This document shows positions 1 through 8,103 of a stretch of 64,000 nt of DNA, piece by piece. Within the stretch, counting starts at the first letter, position 1; each line of letters starts with the position of its first letter. A program made the position numbers and the translations under genes. The DNA comes from Kineosporiaceae bacterium (GTDB lineage Bacteria; Actinomycetota; Actinomycetes; Actinomycetales; Kineosporiaceae), in NCBI GenBank assembly GCA_016794595.1, contig JAEUJN010000019.1, positions 85,372 to 149,371 of the forward strand, given 5' to 3'. The notes under the pieces are model-generated. The model saw only the letters and a program-made list of their open reading frames with translations, ran no database searches and was not told the origin of the DNA.

Positions 1-1
1 C

Positions 2-514
2 GGGGGTCAGTGGGGCCAGTGGGGGGCTCCGTCCAACCTGGCCAATGTCTGGGCACGCCTGGGGGCCCGGATCATCGACGGGCTCGTGCTGGGCGTGCTG
101 TTCCTGATCGTCGGCTTCCCCTTCTACAGCGGGCTGGGGCAGGACTTCCGGGATCTGATCGACGCCGCCGAGGCCGGGGTGACCGAGCCGGATGTCGGCC
201 CGATCATCGTCTCCTTCCTCATGCTCACCCTGGTGTCCACGGTGCTCACCGCGGCGTACGAGATCGTGCTGATCGCGCTGCGGGGCGCCACCCTGGGCAA
301 GATGGCCCTGGGATTGAAGGTCGAGCGCGAGGGCGCTCCGGCCGGGGCCGCCGGGCCGGGCTGGGGACCGTCGGTGATCCGCTGGGCGACCGCCGTCCTG
401 CCGCAGATCGTGATCGGCTTCCTGTGGCTCATCGACCCGCTGTGGTGCCTGTGGGACCCCAAGCGACAGTGCCTGCACGACAAGGCCGCCTCCACCATCG
501 TCGTGCATCGGTGA
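2..514 (+). CDS. RDD family membrane protein (5' partial)
   Basis: The frame is open from the first bases, so the true start lies before the window; 170 residues are visible. They begin with a Gly/Trp/Pro-rich stretch, then the RDD signature region (ARLGARIIDGLVL), a hydrophobic segment at about residues 24-42, a second at about 74-96, and a third near 130-147 followed by the typical ending with conserved Trp/Asp residues (IDPLWCLWDPKRQCLHDK). RDD proteins are small integral membrane proteins, mostly of unknown function and sometimes linked to ion transport. The Gly/Pro-rich cytoplasmic leader is common in actinobacterial members. The next gene is convergent, 40 bp away. The family call is solid; the function is not known. 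Confidence 0.85.
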   Translation, partial: GGQWGQWGAPSNLANVWARLGARIIDGLVLGVLFLIVGFPFYSGLGQDFRDLIDAAEAGVTEPDVGPIIVSFLMLTLVSTVLTAAYEIVLIALRGATLGKMALGLKVEREGAPAGAAGPGWGPSVIRWATAVLPQIVIGFLWLIDPLWCLWDPKRQCLHDKAASTIVVHR

Positions 515-554
515 GCCGGGGGCCGGTCGCCCCCGGTCCGTTGCCGCAGTCGGG

Positions 555-1376
555 TCAGTCGTCGGGGGCGATCAACCCGAGGCGCACCAGTTCCGCGATC
601 GTGCCCTCGACGTCGTCCGCCTGAACGGCCACGCACAGGGTCCGCAGGCGCGCGGCGTCCGCCTCGGTCAGGGCGCGCAGGGACGCGACCACCGGTGCCG
701 GGTCGGGTTCGGCGAGAACCCGGGCCAGGTCGGGCCGTGAGGCGCCCTCCAGGGCGGCCCGGACGGCGGCCAGCACGTTCAGCACGCCGTACCGGTGGTC
801 GGTGGGCGCGGTCGGCGGGCTGGTCAGGGGCAACTCGGGCCCACCCAGGCGCCAGCGGAGCCGGTGGGAGACGGCGGCGTCCAGCAGGGCCGCCGCCTGG
901 TCGGGGCCGTCGTCCAGCACCAGGGTGAGGCCTTCGGCGCCGTCCGCCGCGATCACCGACAGGGCCTCGGCCCACCCGGGGCCAGGGGCGATCTCGATCC
1001 AGGCGGGGGCGGTGAAGTCGAGGGCCGCGAGCAGCCGAGCGGTGGTCTCGGCGCGTGACACCCGGGCGCCGGGCCCCGCCTCGGGCAGCGGCAGGCGCAC
1101 CCCGATCAGCTCGACCCGGTCGTCCTCGGCGATCAGGTCCCGGGCTGCGCGGACCTGATGGCGATCGCTGCCGCTGAGCAGCACCGGGCGGGCGTGGTCG
1201 GCAGCTCCCAGTTGGGCGGTGGTCTGCTCGATGGTGGCCGCGTCCAGGACCAGTGCGGCCAGGGTGTCGCCGTACCAGGCGCCGCGGTGATCGCGGTGGG
1301 CGGCCGGTGAGCCGGTGTCGTCCAGCAGGTTGTCGAGGAGCCCGGCGGCGGCCACCGGGGCGGAGCCTGACGTCAT
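555..1376 (-). CDS. Hypothetical protein, alanine-rich
   Basis: This is a 273-residue soluble protein with no signal peptide or membrane segment. I recognise no family. It is rich in Ala, Leu and Asp, has alternating hydrophobic patterns typical of an alpha/beta fold in its first two thirds, and ends in a helical region (about residues 205-273) rich in Ala-Leu-Arg. The ATG start at 1376 faces icmF across a 102-bp divergent gap (1377-1478) that must hold both promoters. Coding is supported by strong GC bias at third positions and by the fit between neighbouring genes. No function is proposed. Confidence 0.6.
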   Translation of the reverse strand: MTSGSAPVAAAGLLDNLLDDTGSPAAHRDHRGAWYGDTLAALVLDAATIEQTTAQLGAADHARPVLLSGSDRHQVRAARDLIAEDDRVELIGVRLPLPEAGPGARVSRAETTARLLAALDFTAPAWIEIAPGPGWAEALSVIAADGAEGLTLVLDDGPDQAAALLDAAVSHRLRWRLGGPELPLTSPPTAPTDHRYGVLNVLAAVRAALEGASRPDLARVLAEPDPAPVVASLRALTEADAARLRTLCVAVQADDVEGTIAELVRLGLIAPDD

Positions 1377-1478
1377 GCCCGGACCCTATCCCTGGCCATC
1401 TGCTCTGAAGGCCGATAGTCTGAAGTCAAAGTATTTCCGCCGCACTCGCGGTCGAGACGACAGCTCGAGGGGGCCGGG

Positions 1479-4400
1479 ATGGCCGGACTGCACGTGCCGA
1501 AGTACCCGATCCGGGTCGTGACCGCGGCCGGACTGTTCGACGGTCACGACGCCGCGATCAACGTGATGCGCCGGATCATGCAGGCCCAGGGCTGCGAGGT
1601 GATCCACCTGGGGCACGACCGGTCGGTGGCCGAGGTGGTCGACGCGGCCATCTGCGAGGACGTCCAGGCCGTGGCCGTGAGCTCCTACCAGGGTGGGCAC
1701 GTCGAGTACTTCGGCTATCTGGTCGACTCCCTGCGTGAACGGGGGGCCGGTCACGTGCGCATCTACGGCGGGGGCGGCGGGGTGATCGTCCCGGAGGAGA
1801 TCGCCCTGCTGGCCGAGCGCGGGGTGAGGATCTTCTCCCCGGCCGACGGCCAGCGGCTGGGCCTGCCCGGCATGATCAATGTGATCGTCCGCGAGTGCGA
1901 TGTCGACCTGTGCGACCTGCCGGCCGCCGCCGGTCCGGACGGTGCCCTGGCCCGCACCATCACCCGGATCGAGGCCGGCCGCCCCGAGGTGCCGCTCGCG
2001 CCGGGCGCCGCCGGTCGCAGGGTGCCGGTGCTCGGCATCACCGGGACGGGTGGGTCGGGCAAGAGCAGCCTGACGGATGAGCTGGTCCGCCGGCTGCGCA
2101 CCGACTACGACGATGCCCTGAGGGTGGTCGTGCTGGCGGTCGACCCGACCCGGCGCCGCGGGGGAGGGGCCCTGCTGGGTGACCGGATCCGGATGACCTC
2201 GCTGGCCCCGGGCCGCACGTTCTTCCGCTCGCTGGCCACCCGCGGGGCGCCCACCGAACTGCCCGAGCGGCTGGCGGAGGTGATCGCGGCCGCGCGGTCC
2301 GCGGCCGATCTGGTGATCGTCGAGACCCCGGGCATCGGCCAGGGGGACAGCGCCATCGCCGAGCTCGCCGACGTCTCGCTGTACGTGATGACGCCCGAGT
2401 TCGGCGCCGCGTCCCAGCTGGAGAAGATCGAGATGCTGGACGTCGCCGACGTGGTGGCCGTCAACAAGGTCGAACGGGTGGCGGGCCGCAGCGGTGAGGA
2501 CGCCCGGCGCGACGTCGCCCGCCAGCTGCTGCGCAACCGCGAGGCGTTCGGCCGGGACTGGCAGGACCTGCCGGTGTTCGGCACCAGCGCCGCGCGGTTC
2601 GCCGATGACGGGGTGAGTGCGCTCTACCGCTTCCTGCGGGATACCTTGATCGACAAGGGATTACGCCCCTCCCCCGGCAGGCTGCCGTTACCTCCGCAGG
2701 AGCTGCGGCAGTCCACCGGGCTGCGCGGCGTCGTCCCGCCGCACCGGGTGCGCTACCTGGCCGAGGTGGCCGAGGCCGTCCGCGCTCACCACGTCCGCAC
2801 CGCGAGCCTGGCCGAGGCAGCTCGCCGCCGGCAGCACCTGGCCACCGCCGTCCGCGAGTTGGACGCCGCGGGTGCCGACAGCGGTGCCGCCGCCGCCCTG
2901 GCCGCCCGGGCCGAGGCCGAGCTGGACGCGGACAGCCTGAGAGCGCTCGACACCTGGCCAGCCGTGGTCGAGAGCTACCGGGGTCAGGAGCTGGTCTACG
3001 CCGTCCGCGGCCGCGAGGTGCGCACCCCGCTGCGCCGGACCACGCTGTCCCAGACCTCGATCCCTCGGGTCGCCCTGCCCCGGACCGGGGATCACGGTGA
3101 GCTGATCACGTACTGGCGCAGCGAGAACCTGCCCGGACACTTCCCCTACACCGCCGGGGTGTTCCCGCTGAAGCGGGACGCCGAGCAGCCCACCCGGATG
3201 TTCGCCGGGGAGGGGGACGCGTTCCGGACCAACCGCCGTTTCCACCTGCTCTCGGCCGGTCAGAAGGCCACCCGGTTGTCGACCGCCTTCGACTCGGTCA
3301 CCTTGTACGGGCGCGATCCCGACCTGCGCCCGGACATCCACGGCAAGGTCGGCACCTCCGGGGTCTCGATCGCCACGGTCGATGACATGCGTGAGCTGTA
3401 CCGCGGTTTCGACCTCTGCTCGCCGACCACCTCGGTCTCGATGACCATCAACGGCCCGGCGCCGACCGTGCTGGCGATGTTCTTCACCGCGGCGATCGAG
3501 GACGCCGTCGAGCGGTTCGCCGCCGAGCACGGGCGCGAGCCCGACGAGGCCGAGCGCCGGGACATCCGGGGGCGCACGCTGTCCACGGTCCGCGGCACGG
3601 TGCAGGCCGACATCCTCAAGGAGGACCAGGGACAGAACACCTGCATCTTCTCCACCGAGTTCGCCCTGCGGTGCATGGCCGACATGCAGGAGTTCTTCGT
3701 GGCCAACGCGATCCGCAACTTCTACTCGGTCTCGGTGAGCGGCTATCACATCGCCGAGGCCGGGGCGAACCCGATCAGCCAGCTGGCCTTCACGCTGGCC
3801 AACGGCTTCACCTACGTCGAGAGTTACCTGGCCCGCGGGATGGCGATCGACGAGTTCGCGCCCAACCTGTCCTTCTTCTTCAGCAACGGCATGGACGCCG
3901 AGTACACGGTGCTGGGCCGGGTGGCGCGACGCATCTGGGCGATCGCGATGCGGGAGCGGTACGGGGCCGACGAGCGGTCGCAGAAGCTCAAGTACCACGT
4001 GCAGACCTCGGGCCGCTCCCTGCATGCGCAGGAGATGGACTTCAACGACATCCGCACCACGCTGCAAGCCCTGTGCGCGATCTACGACAACGCGAACTCG
4101 TTGCACACCAACGCCTTTGACGAGGCCGTCACCACCCCGAGCGAGCACTCGGTGCGCCGTGCCCTGGCCATTCAGATGATCATCGACGCAGAGTGGGGGC
4201 TGGCCGGCTGCGAGAACCCGCTCCAAGGCTCCTACGTGGTCTCGGAGCTGACCGACCTGGTCGAGGAGGCGGTCCTGCGCGAGTTCGAGCGGTTGGCCGA
4301 ACGCGGCGGGGTGCTGGGCGCGATGGAGACCGGCTACCAGCGTGGCCGGATCCAGGACGAGTCGCTGCTCTACGAGCAGCGCAAGCACGACGGGTCGTTG

Positions 4401-4700
4401 CCGATCATCGGGGTCAACACCTTTTTGGATCCCCGCGCCGAGACCGGCTCCGACGTCTCCGCAGGGCTCGAGCTGGCCCGGGGGACCGACCGGGAGCGGG
4501 CCTCCCAGCTCGCCCGCCTGGCCGACTTCCACGCCCGGCACCGGGAGGAGGCCCCCGGTGCGCTCGCCCGGTTGAAGCGGGTGGCCGCCGAGGGCGGGAA
4601 CGTCTTCGCCGAGCTGATGCACACCGTGCGGGTGTGTTCCCTGGGCCAGATCACCCAGGCGTTCTTCGAGGTCGGCGGCGCCTACCGCCGGACGGTCTGA
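1479..4700 (+). CDS. icmF: Fused isobutyryl-CoA mutase IcmF
   Basis: This adenosylcobalamin enzyme interconverts n-butyryl-CoA and isobutyryl-CoA and carries its own G-protein chaperone. Its 1073 residues show the full IcmF order. First is an N-terminal B12-binding domain with the base-off motif D21-x-H23 (LFDGHDAAI) and downstream glycine-rich loop. Second is a MeaB/ArgK-like GTPase with P-loop GTGGSGKS at about 189-196 and NKVE near 328. Third is a C-terminal TIM-barrel mutase domain from about residue 545, with the conserved QNTCIFSTEFALRCM stretch and the GYHIAEAGANP substrate/cobalamin region. Length and order match the family and separate it from methylmalonyl-CoA mutase. The GTPase domain is expected to load and protect cobalamin. 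The MarR gene starts 2 bp after the stop. Confidence 0.95.
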   Translation: MAGLHVPKYPIRVVTAAGLFDGHDAAINVMRRIMQAQGCEVIHLGHDRSVAEVVDAAICEDVQAVAVSSYQGGHVEYFGYLVDSLRERGAGHVRIYGGGGGVIVPEEIALLAERGVRIFSPADGQRLGLPGMINVIVRECDVDLCDLPAAAGPDGALARTITRIEAGRPEVPLAPGAAGRRVPVLGITGTGGSGKSSLTDELVRRLRTDYDDALRVVVLAVDPTRRRGGGALLGDRIRMTSLAPGRTFFRSLATRGAPTELPERLAEVIAAARSAADLVIVETPGIGQGDSAIAELADVSLYVMTPEFGAASQLEKIEMLDVADVVAVNKVERVAGRSGEDARRDVARQLLRNREAFGRDWQDLPVFGTSAARFADDGVSALYRFLRDTLIDKGLRPSPGRLPLPPQELRQSTGLRGVVPPHRVRYLAEVAEAVRAHHVRTASLAEAARRRQHLATAVRELDAAGADSGAAAALAARAEAELDADSLRALDTWPAVVESYRGQELVYAVRGREVRTPLRRTTLSQTSIPRVALPRTGDHGELITYWRSENLPGHFPYTAGVFPLKRDAEQPTRMFAGEGDAFRTNRRFHLLSAGQKATRLSTAFDSVTLYGRDPDLRPDIHGKVGTSGVSIATVDDMRELYRGFDLCSPTTSVSMTINGPAPTVLAMFFTAAIEDAVERFAAEHGREPDEAERRDIRGRTLSTVRGTVQADILKEDQGQNTCIFSTEFALRCMADMQEFFVANAIRNFYSVSVSGYHIAEAGANPISQLAFTLANGFTYVESYLARGMAIDEFAPNLSFFFSNGMDAEYTVLGRVARRIWAIAMRERYGADERSQKLKYHVQTSGRSLHAQEMDFNDIRTTLQALCAIYDNANSLHTNAFDEAVTTPSEHSVRRALAIQMIIDAEWGLAGCENPLQGSYVVSELTDLVEEAVLREFERLAERGGVLGAMETGYQRGRIQDESLLYEQRKHDGSLPIIGVNTFLDPRAETGSDVSAGLELARGTDRERASQLARLADFHARHREEAPGALARLKRVAAEGGNVFAELMHTVRVCSLGQITQAFFEVGGAYRRTV

Positions 4701-4702
4701 GG

Positions 4703-5221
4703 ATGGCCGGTGCGCGCGCCAGGCCGCTGCCGTTCGACCCCGTGGCCGAGGCCCGCGGCCACTGGGAACGCGCCGGGTGGGCGGAGGCCGCGCCGGGGAT
4801 GGCCGCCGTCACCTCGATCATGCGCGCTCAGCAGGTGCTGCTGGCCAGGATCGAGGAGGTGCTGCGCCCGCACGGGCTGAGCTTCGCGCGGTACGAGGTG
4901 CTGATGCTGCTGTCGTTCAGCCGCACCGGCGCCCTGCCTCTGGCGCGCCTGGGCGAGCGGCTGCAGGTGCACCCGGCGAGCGTGACCAACCTGGTCGACC
5001 GGCTCACCGCCGCCGGCCTGGTGAGCCGGGTGGCACACCCCAGCGATCGCCGGGCCACCCTGGCCGAGTTGACCGAGGCGGGCAGGTCCCTGGCCCTGGC
5101 GGCCACGGCGGACCTGAACGCCACGGTGTTCGCCGCGCCCGGCCTGACCCCGGACGGCGTCCAGCGACTGGTCGAGGTGCTCACCGAGCTGCGCCGCGAC
5201 GCCGGCGACTTCACCCCGTGA
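4703..5221 (+). CDS. MarR family transcriptional regulator
   Basis: This 172-residue protein has the MarR winged-helix fold: a helical dimerisation start (residues 20-60), a recognition region around LARLGERLQVHPASVTNLVDRL, then the wing with the family signature SDRRATLAELTEAG. It starts 2 bp after the icmF stop, so the two are almost certainly co-transcribed. This pairing is frequent in actinobacteria and suggests control of branched-chain or butyrate CoA metabolism by an acyl-CoA or fatty-acid ligand; that role is inference. Its stop codon lies inside a 19-bp palindrome shared with the convergent pncA gene. Confidence 0.9.
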   Translation: MAGARARPLPFDPVAEARGHWERAGWAEAAPGMAAVTSIMRAQQVLLARIEEVLRPHGLSFARYEVLMLLSFSRTGALPLARLGERLQVHPASVTNLVDRLTAAGLVSRVAHPSDRRATLAELTEAGRSLALAATADLNATVFAAPGLTPDGVQRLVEVLTELRRDAGDFTP

Positions 5222-5261
5222 TCATGCACTTTTGGTCATTCGAAAGTGCATGATCACGGGG
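5214..5261. terminator. Bidirectional terminator containing both stop codons
   Basis: A perfect 19-bp inverted repeat (arms 5214-5232 and 5243-5261, 10-nt loop) includes the core GTGATCATGCACTTT. The TGA of the MarR gene (5219-5221) and the TGA of pncA (5256-5254 on the minus strand) both lie inside the arms. The T/A-rich inner ends and the position between convergent genes make a shared terminator the simplest reading. A weaker relative occurs at 20994-21034. Confidence 0.75.
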
Positions 5262-5871
5262 GGTCGAGCAGGACCGGGTGACCGGTCAGGGTGACGCCGG
5301 CCCGGCGGAGGTGGTCGAGGGCGGCAAGGGTCGTGGCCCGGGCCACCCCGGCGGTGAGGTCGAGCAGGACGTGGGTGGCCAGCCCGGCCGCCGCGGCGTC
5401 CAGGGCCGTGGCCCGCACGCAGTGATCGGTGGTGATCCCGACCACGTCGACACTGTCCACCTCGCGCTCGCGCAGCCAGCCGGCCAGCCCCACCCGCTCG
5501 CCGTCCTCGGTGTCGGTGGCCCCCTCGAACCCCGAGTAGGCCGCCGCGTGCTCGCCCTTGGTGAACCAGGCGTCGATCAATCCGGCGGCGATCACCTCCC
5601 CCAGTGCGGGATGGCTCGCCGCGCCGTGCGACCCCGCGACGCAGTGCACCGGCCAGGTGTCGACGAAGTCCGGACCCGGGGGAGTGGCGGCGAAGTGCCC
5701 GCCCGGGTCGACGTGCCAGTCCTGGGTCGCGGCGACCGCGGTGTACTCGCCGCGGCGCTCGCCGACGAAGGCGGCGATCTGTTCGGCCACCCCGGCGCCA
5801 CCGGCGACGGCCAGGGAGCCGCCCTCACAGAAGTCGTTCTGCACGTCGACGATGATCAGTGCGCGGGTCAT
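5254..5871 (-). CDS. pncA: Nicotinamidase
   Basis: It hydrolyses nicotinamide to nicotinate and ammonia in NAD salvage, in the cytoplasm. The 205 residues contain the isochorismatase-fold catalytic triad D9 (IIVDVQNDF), K105 (FTKGEH) and C151 (TTDHCVRAT), plus metal ligands D51, H53 and H59 in QDWHVDPGGHF. An upstream in-frame extension exists, but the ATG at 5871 places the first beta strand correctly and fits the usual length of 190-210. It lies downstream of pncB on the same strand, 210 bp away, so nicotinate made here can feed directly into PncB. The gap holds a strong hairpin and a direct repeat, so the two may be separate transcripts. Confidence 0.93.
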   Translation of the reverse strand: MTRALIIVDVQNDFCEGGSLAVAGGAGVAEQIAAFVGERRGEYTAVAATQDWHVDPGGHFAATPPGPDFVDTWPVHCVAGSHGAASHPALGEVIAAGLIDAWFTKGEHAAAYSGFEGATDTEDGERVGLAGWLREREVDSVDVVGITTDHCVRATALDAAAAGLATHVLLDLTAGVARATTLAALDHLRRAGVTLTGHPVLLDPP

Positions 5872-5943
5872 GGCCTCTCCTCCGTGCTCGTGGCCTCGAA
5901 CCAGTCTCCCGCGGGGACCCGGGCAGGTCTCCTCCCGCGACAC

Positions 5944-5975
5944 TGTGCGCTGCTCCACCTGTGGAGCAGCGCACA
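5944..5975. repeat. Perfect 15-bp hairpin upstream of pncA
   Basis: Two 15-bp arms (5944-5958 and 5961-5975; TGTGCGCTGCTCCAC and its complement) are separated by only 2 nt. It lies in the 210-bp gap between pncB and pncA, on the 5' side of pncA. It could be the pncB terminator, a 5' leader structure of pncA or an operator. There is no clear U-tract, so I do not choose between these. Confidence 0.6.
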
Positions 5976-5985
5976 CGCTGACGGA

Positions 5986-6048
5986 TGACACCCCCTGGGT
6001 TCCCCGGATGGCACCGGTGACACCCCCGGGTTCCCTGGATGGCACCGG
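5986..6048. repeat. Two-copy tandem direct repeat (32/31 bp)
   Basis: Copies at 5986-6017 and 6018-6048 begin TGACACCCCC and end GGATGGCACCGG. They differ by one inserted base and one substitution. The repeat is immediately adjacent to the 15-bp hairpin and 34 bp before the pncB stop codon. Its function is unknown. Paired sites beside the NAD-salvage genes could be regulator sites or simply a slipped duplication. Confidence 0.65.
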
Positions 6049-6081
6049 CCGCCGCCGACCGTCCGGGACTCGCAGGCAGCG

Positions 6082-7371
6082 TCACCCCTCGAGAAGGGTC
6101 GGGATCGCCGGCTCGCCCCGGGAGAGCTGCCGGGCGGTGGCGGGCAGTTCGGCCAGGGACGCCGCGTGCCGCTCCCGGGCGACCGCCAGCGGTTCGAGGC
6201 CGACCGGCTCGCCCCGGGTGATCAACGGGATCAGCAGCGGGCGGTCGGGGCCGTCGTCCGGGGTGTCGGCCGGCGGGTGACCCACGCCGATCACCTCGGC
6301 CGTGGCCACCGCTGCGACCCGGCGGCGCATCGCCCACTTCCGGCCGGCGATGCTGGTCTTGTCCAGACTGCGCTTGGCCACGCCGACCAACTCCCCGCCC
6401 GCGCCCTCGCGGGCGACCAGCTTGTAGACCAGCCCAGCGGTGGGCGCACCCGATCCGGTCACCAGTGACGTGCCCACGCCGTAGGAGTCGACCGGGGCCG
6501 CGGCCAGGGCGGCGATCGCGTGCTCGTCCAGATCGCTGGTCACCACGATCCGCGTGCCGTGGGCCCCGAGGGCGTCCAGTTGAGCACGCACCGCGATGGC
6601 CTGGTCGAGCAGGTCGCCCGAGTCCAGCCGGACGGCGCCGAGTTCGGGACCGGCCACCTCGACTGCGGTGCGTACCCCCTGCTCGACGTCGTAGGTGTCC
6701 ACCAGCAGCGTGGTGCCCGGGCCGAGCACCGCCACCTGGGCGGTGAAGGCCGCCCGCTCGTCGTCGTGCACAAGCGTGAACGCGTGCGCGGCGGTGCCGA
6801 TCGTGGGGATGGCGTAGCGGCGTCCGGCGTCGAGGTTGGACGTTCCCGCGAACCCGGCCAGGTAGGCGGCTCGCGCTGCCGCCACCGCGGCGTGCTCGTG
6901 GGTGCGGCGCGAGCCCATCTCCAGGCAGGGGCGGCCCTGGGCAGCGATCACCATCCGGCTCGCGGCTGCGGCGATGGCGCAGTCGTGATTGAGGATCGAG
7001 AGCACCAGCGTCTCCAGCACGACCGCCTGGGCGAAGTCGGCCTCGACCACCAGGATCGGCGAGCCGGGCAGGAAGACCTCGCCCTCGCCGTAGCCGGTGA
7101 CCTCACCGCTGAACCGGTAGGCGGCCAGCCAGTCCAGCGTCGCACCGTCGACCACCGAGGACAGTGCAGCGAGCTCGACGTCCCCGAACCGGAACTCCCC
7201 GATGGCCTCGAGCAGCCGCCCGGTGCCGGCGACCACCCCGAACCGACGTCCCTGGGGCAGGCGACGGGCGAACACCTCGAACACGCACCGCCGGCCGGCT
7301 GCACCGCTGCGCAGCGCTGCCTCGACCATGGTCAGCTCGTACCGGTCGGTCAGCAGGGCCGTACTGGTCAT
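6082..7371 (-). CDS. pncB: Nicotinate phosphoribosyltransferase
   Basis: It makes nicotinate mononucleotide from nicotinate and PRPP, the committed step of the Preiss-Handler NAD salvage route. The 429-residue protein starts at ATG 7371 with the typical opening LLTDRYELTMVEAAL. It contains the conserved EMGSRRTHEHAAVAAARAAY region, DTYDVEQGVRTA, the PRPP/phosphate-binding LDSGDL and VVTSDLDE stretches, and GVGTSLVTG, all in the usual order. A 45-residue upstream in-frame extension was discarded because it lacks family sequence. It lies 4 bp downstream of the TetR gene on the same strand, so it may share that transcript. Confidence 0.95.
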   Translation of the reverse strand: MTSTALLTDRYELTMVEAALRSGAAGRRCVFEVFARRLPQGRRFGVVAGTGRLLEAIGEFRFGDVELAALSSVVDGATLDWLAAYRFSGEVTGYGEGEVFLPGSPILVVEADFAQAVVLETLVLSILNHDCAIAAAASRMVIAAQGRPCLEMGSRRTHEHAAVAAARAAYLAGFAGTSNLDAGRRYAIPTIGTAAHAFTLVHDDERAAFTAQVAVLGPGTTLLVDTYDVEQGVRTAVEVAGPELGAVRLDSGDLLDQAIAVRAQLDALGAHGTRIVVTSDLDEHAIAALAAAPVDSYGVGTSLVTGSGAPTAGLVYKLVAREGAGGELVGVAKRSLDKTSIAGRKWAMRRRVAAVATAEVIGVGHPPADTPDDGPDRPLLIPLITRGEPVGLEPLAVARERHAASLAELPATARQLSRGEPAIPTLLEG

Positions 7372-7375
7372 CCGA

Positions 7376-8026
7376 TCACGGTATCGACGCCTGGCCCGGC
7401 TGCCTTGGCCCTGCGCCCGAGCTCCGGCCGGCTGTGGCCGGTGCCTGCAGGCCTCCGACGATCCAGGTGAGCAGCATGCCCCTGACCTCCTCGGACATCT
7501 CCCCACCGAGCGGGGAGCCCGTTGCCCCTCCGGCCAGCGCCCCGACCGCGGCGAGTACGGCGTCGTGGCGCAGCATGAGTTCGTCGCGGTCCAGGTGCGG
7601 CACCGCGGCGGCGAGGCGTTCGATCAGATGGGTGTCCACGACATCGCGGATGGACTCGAGATTCGCCAGGAGTCCCGGCGCCCGCTCGGCCATCCCGCGC
7701 TGGATCAGTGCCCAGAGCCGCGCTTCGCGGTCGTCGCGCTCGCCGGTGCCGAGTGCGGGCGCCAGCCACACCCGTACCAGGTCCGCGAGCGGTACCCCCG
7801 AGGGGACGTCGTCCAGCCGGCGGCGCTGCACCTCGACCACCTCGCGCAGCGCCTCGCCGTAGACCAGGGCGAGCAGGGCGTCCTTGGACCCGAAGTGGTA
7901 GCTCACGGCCGCCACGTTCGCGTCGGCGCGCTCGGTGATGTCCCGCAGGGTGGTCGCCGCCTGCCCCTGCGCGAGCAGCAGGTCCTCGGCGGCGGCACGC
8001 AGGCGTTCGACCGTGGACGGCGACAT
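7376..8026 (-). CDS. TetR family transcriptional regulator
   Basis: This 216-residue protein carries an N-terminal TetR helix-turn-helix (residues about 5-50; the recognition part reads NVAAVSYHFGSKDALLALV) and a ligand-binding helical C-terminus. ATG 8026 gives the normal start; a longer in-frame version would run through the operator region. It is divergent from the MMPL transporter gene across 77 bp that contain an imperfect inverted repeat at 8055-8083, the arrangement of a self-regulated repressor of an efflux gene. Its stop is 4 bp before pncB, so pncB may be read from the same promoter. Confidence 0.92.
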   Translation of the reverse strand: MSPSTVERLRAAAEDLLLAQGQAATTLRDITERADANVAAVSYHFGSKDALLALVYGEALREVVEVQRRRLDDVPSGVPLADLVRVWLAPALGTGERDDREARLWALIQRGMAERAPGLLANLESIRDVVDTHLIERLAAAVPHLDRDELMLRHDAVLAAVGALAGGATGSPLGGEMSEEVRGMLLTWIVGGLQAPATAGRSSGAGPRQPGQASIP

Positions 8027-8054
8027 GCGGCAATCATGCCAGTCCTTGCGACCG

Positions 8055-8083
8055 ATTGAAACAATTGATTGAATCGTTTGATT
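8055..8083. promoter_or_regulatory. Probable TetR operator
   Basis: ATTGAAACAATT (8055-8066) and AATCGTTTGATT (8072-8083) form an inverted repeat matching at 9 of 12 positions with a 5-bp spacer. It is the only AT-rich patch between the divergent TetR and MMPL genes. Its position and the TTGAAAC/GTTTGAT half-sites suit a TetR dimer controlling both genes. Confidence 0.6.
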
Positions 8084-8103
8084 GACGGGAGCGAGGAGCG
8101 CAC

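Noticed and set aside
2688..4622. A 644-codon open frame antisense to icmF
   Set aside because: Its translation is Gly/Val/Arg-rich low-complexity sequence with no family motifs, as expected opposite a high-GC gene. icmF is complete and motif-rich.
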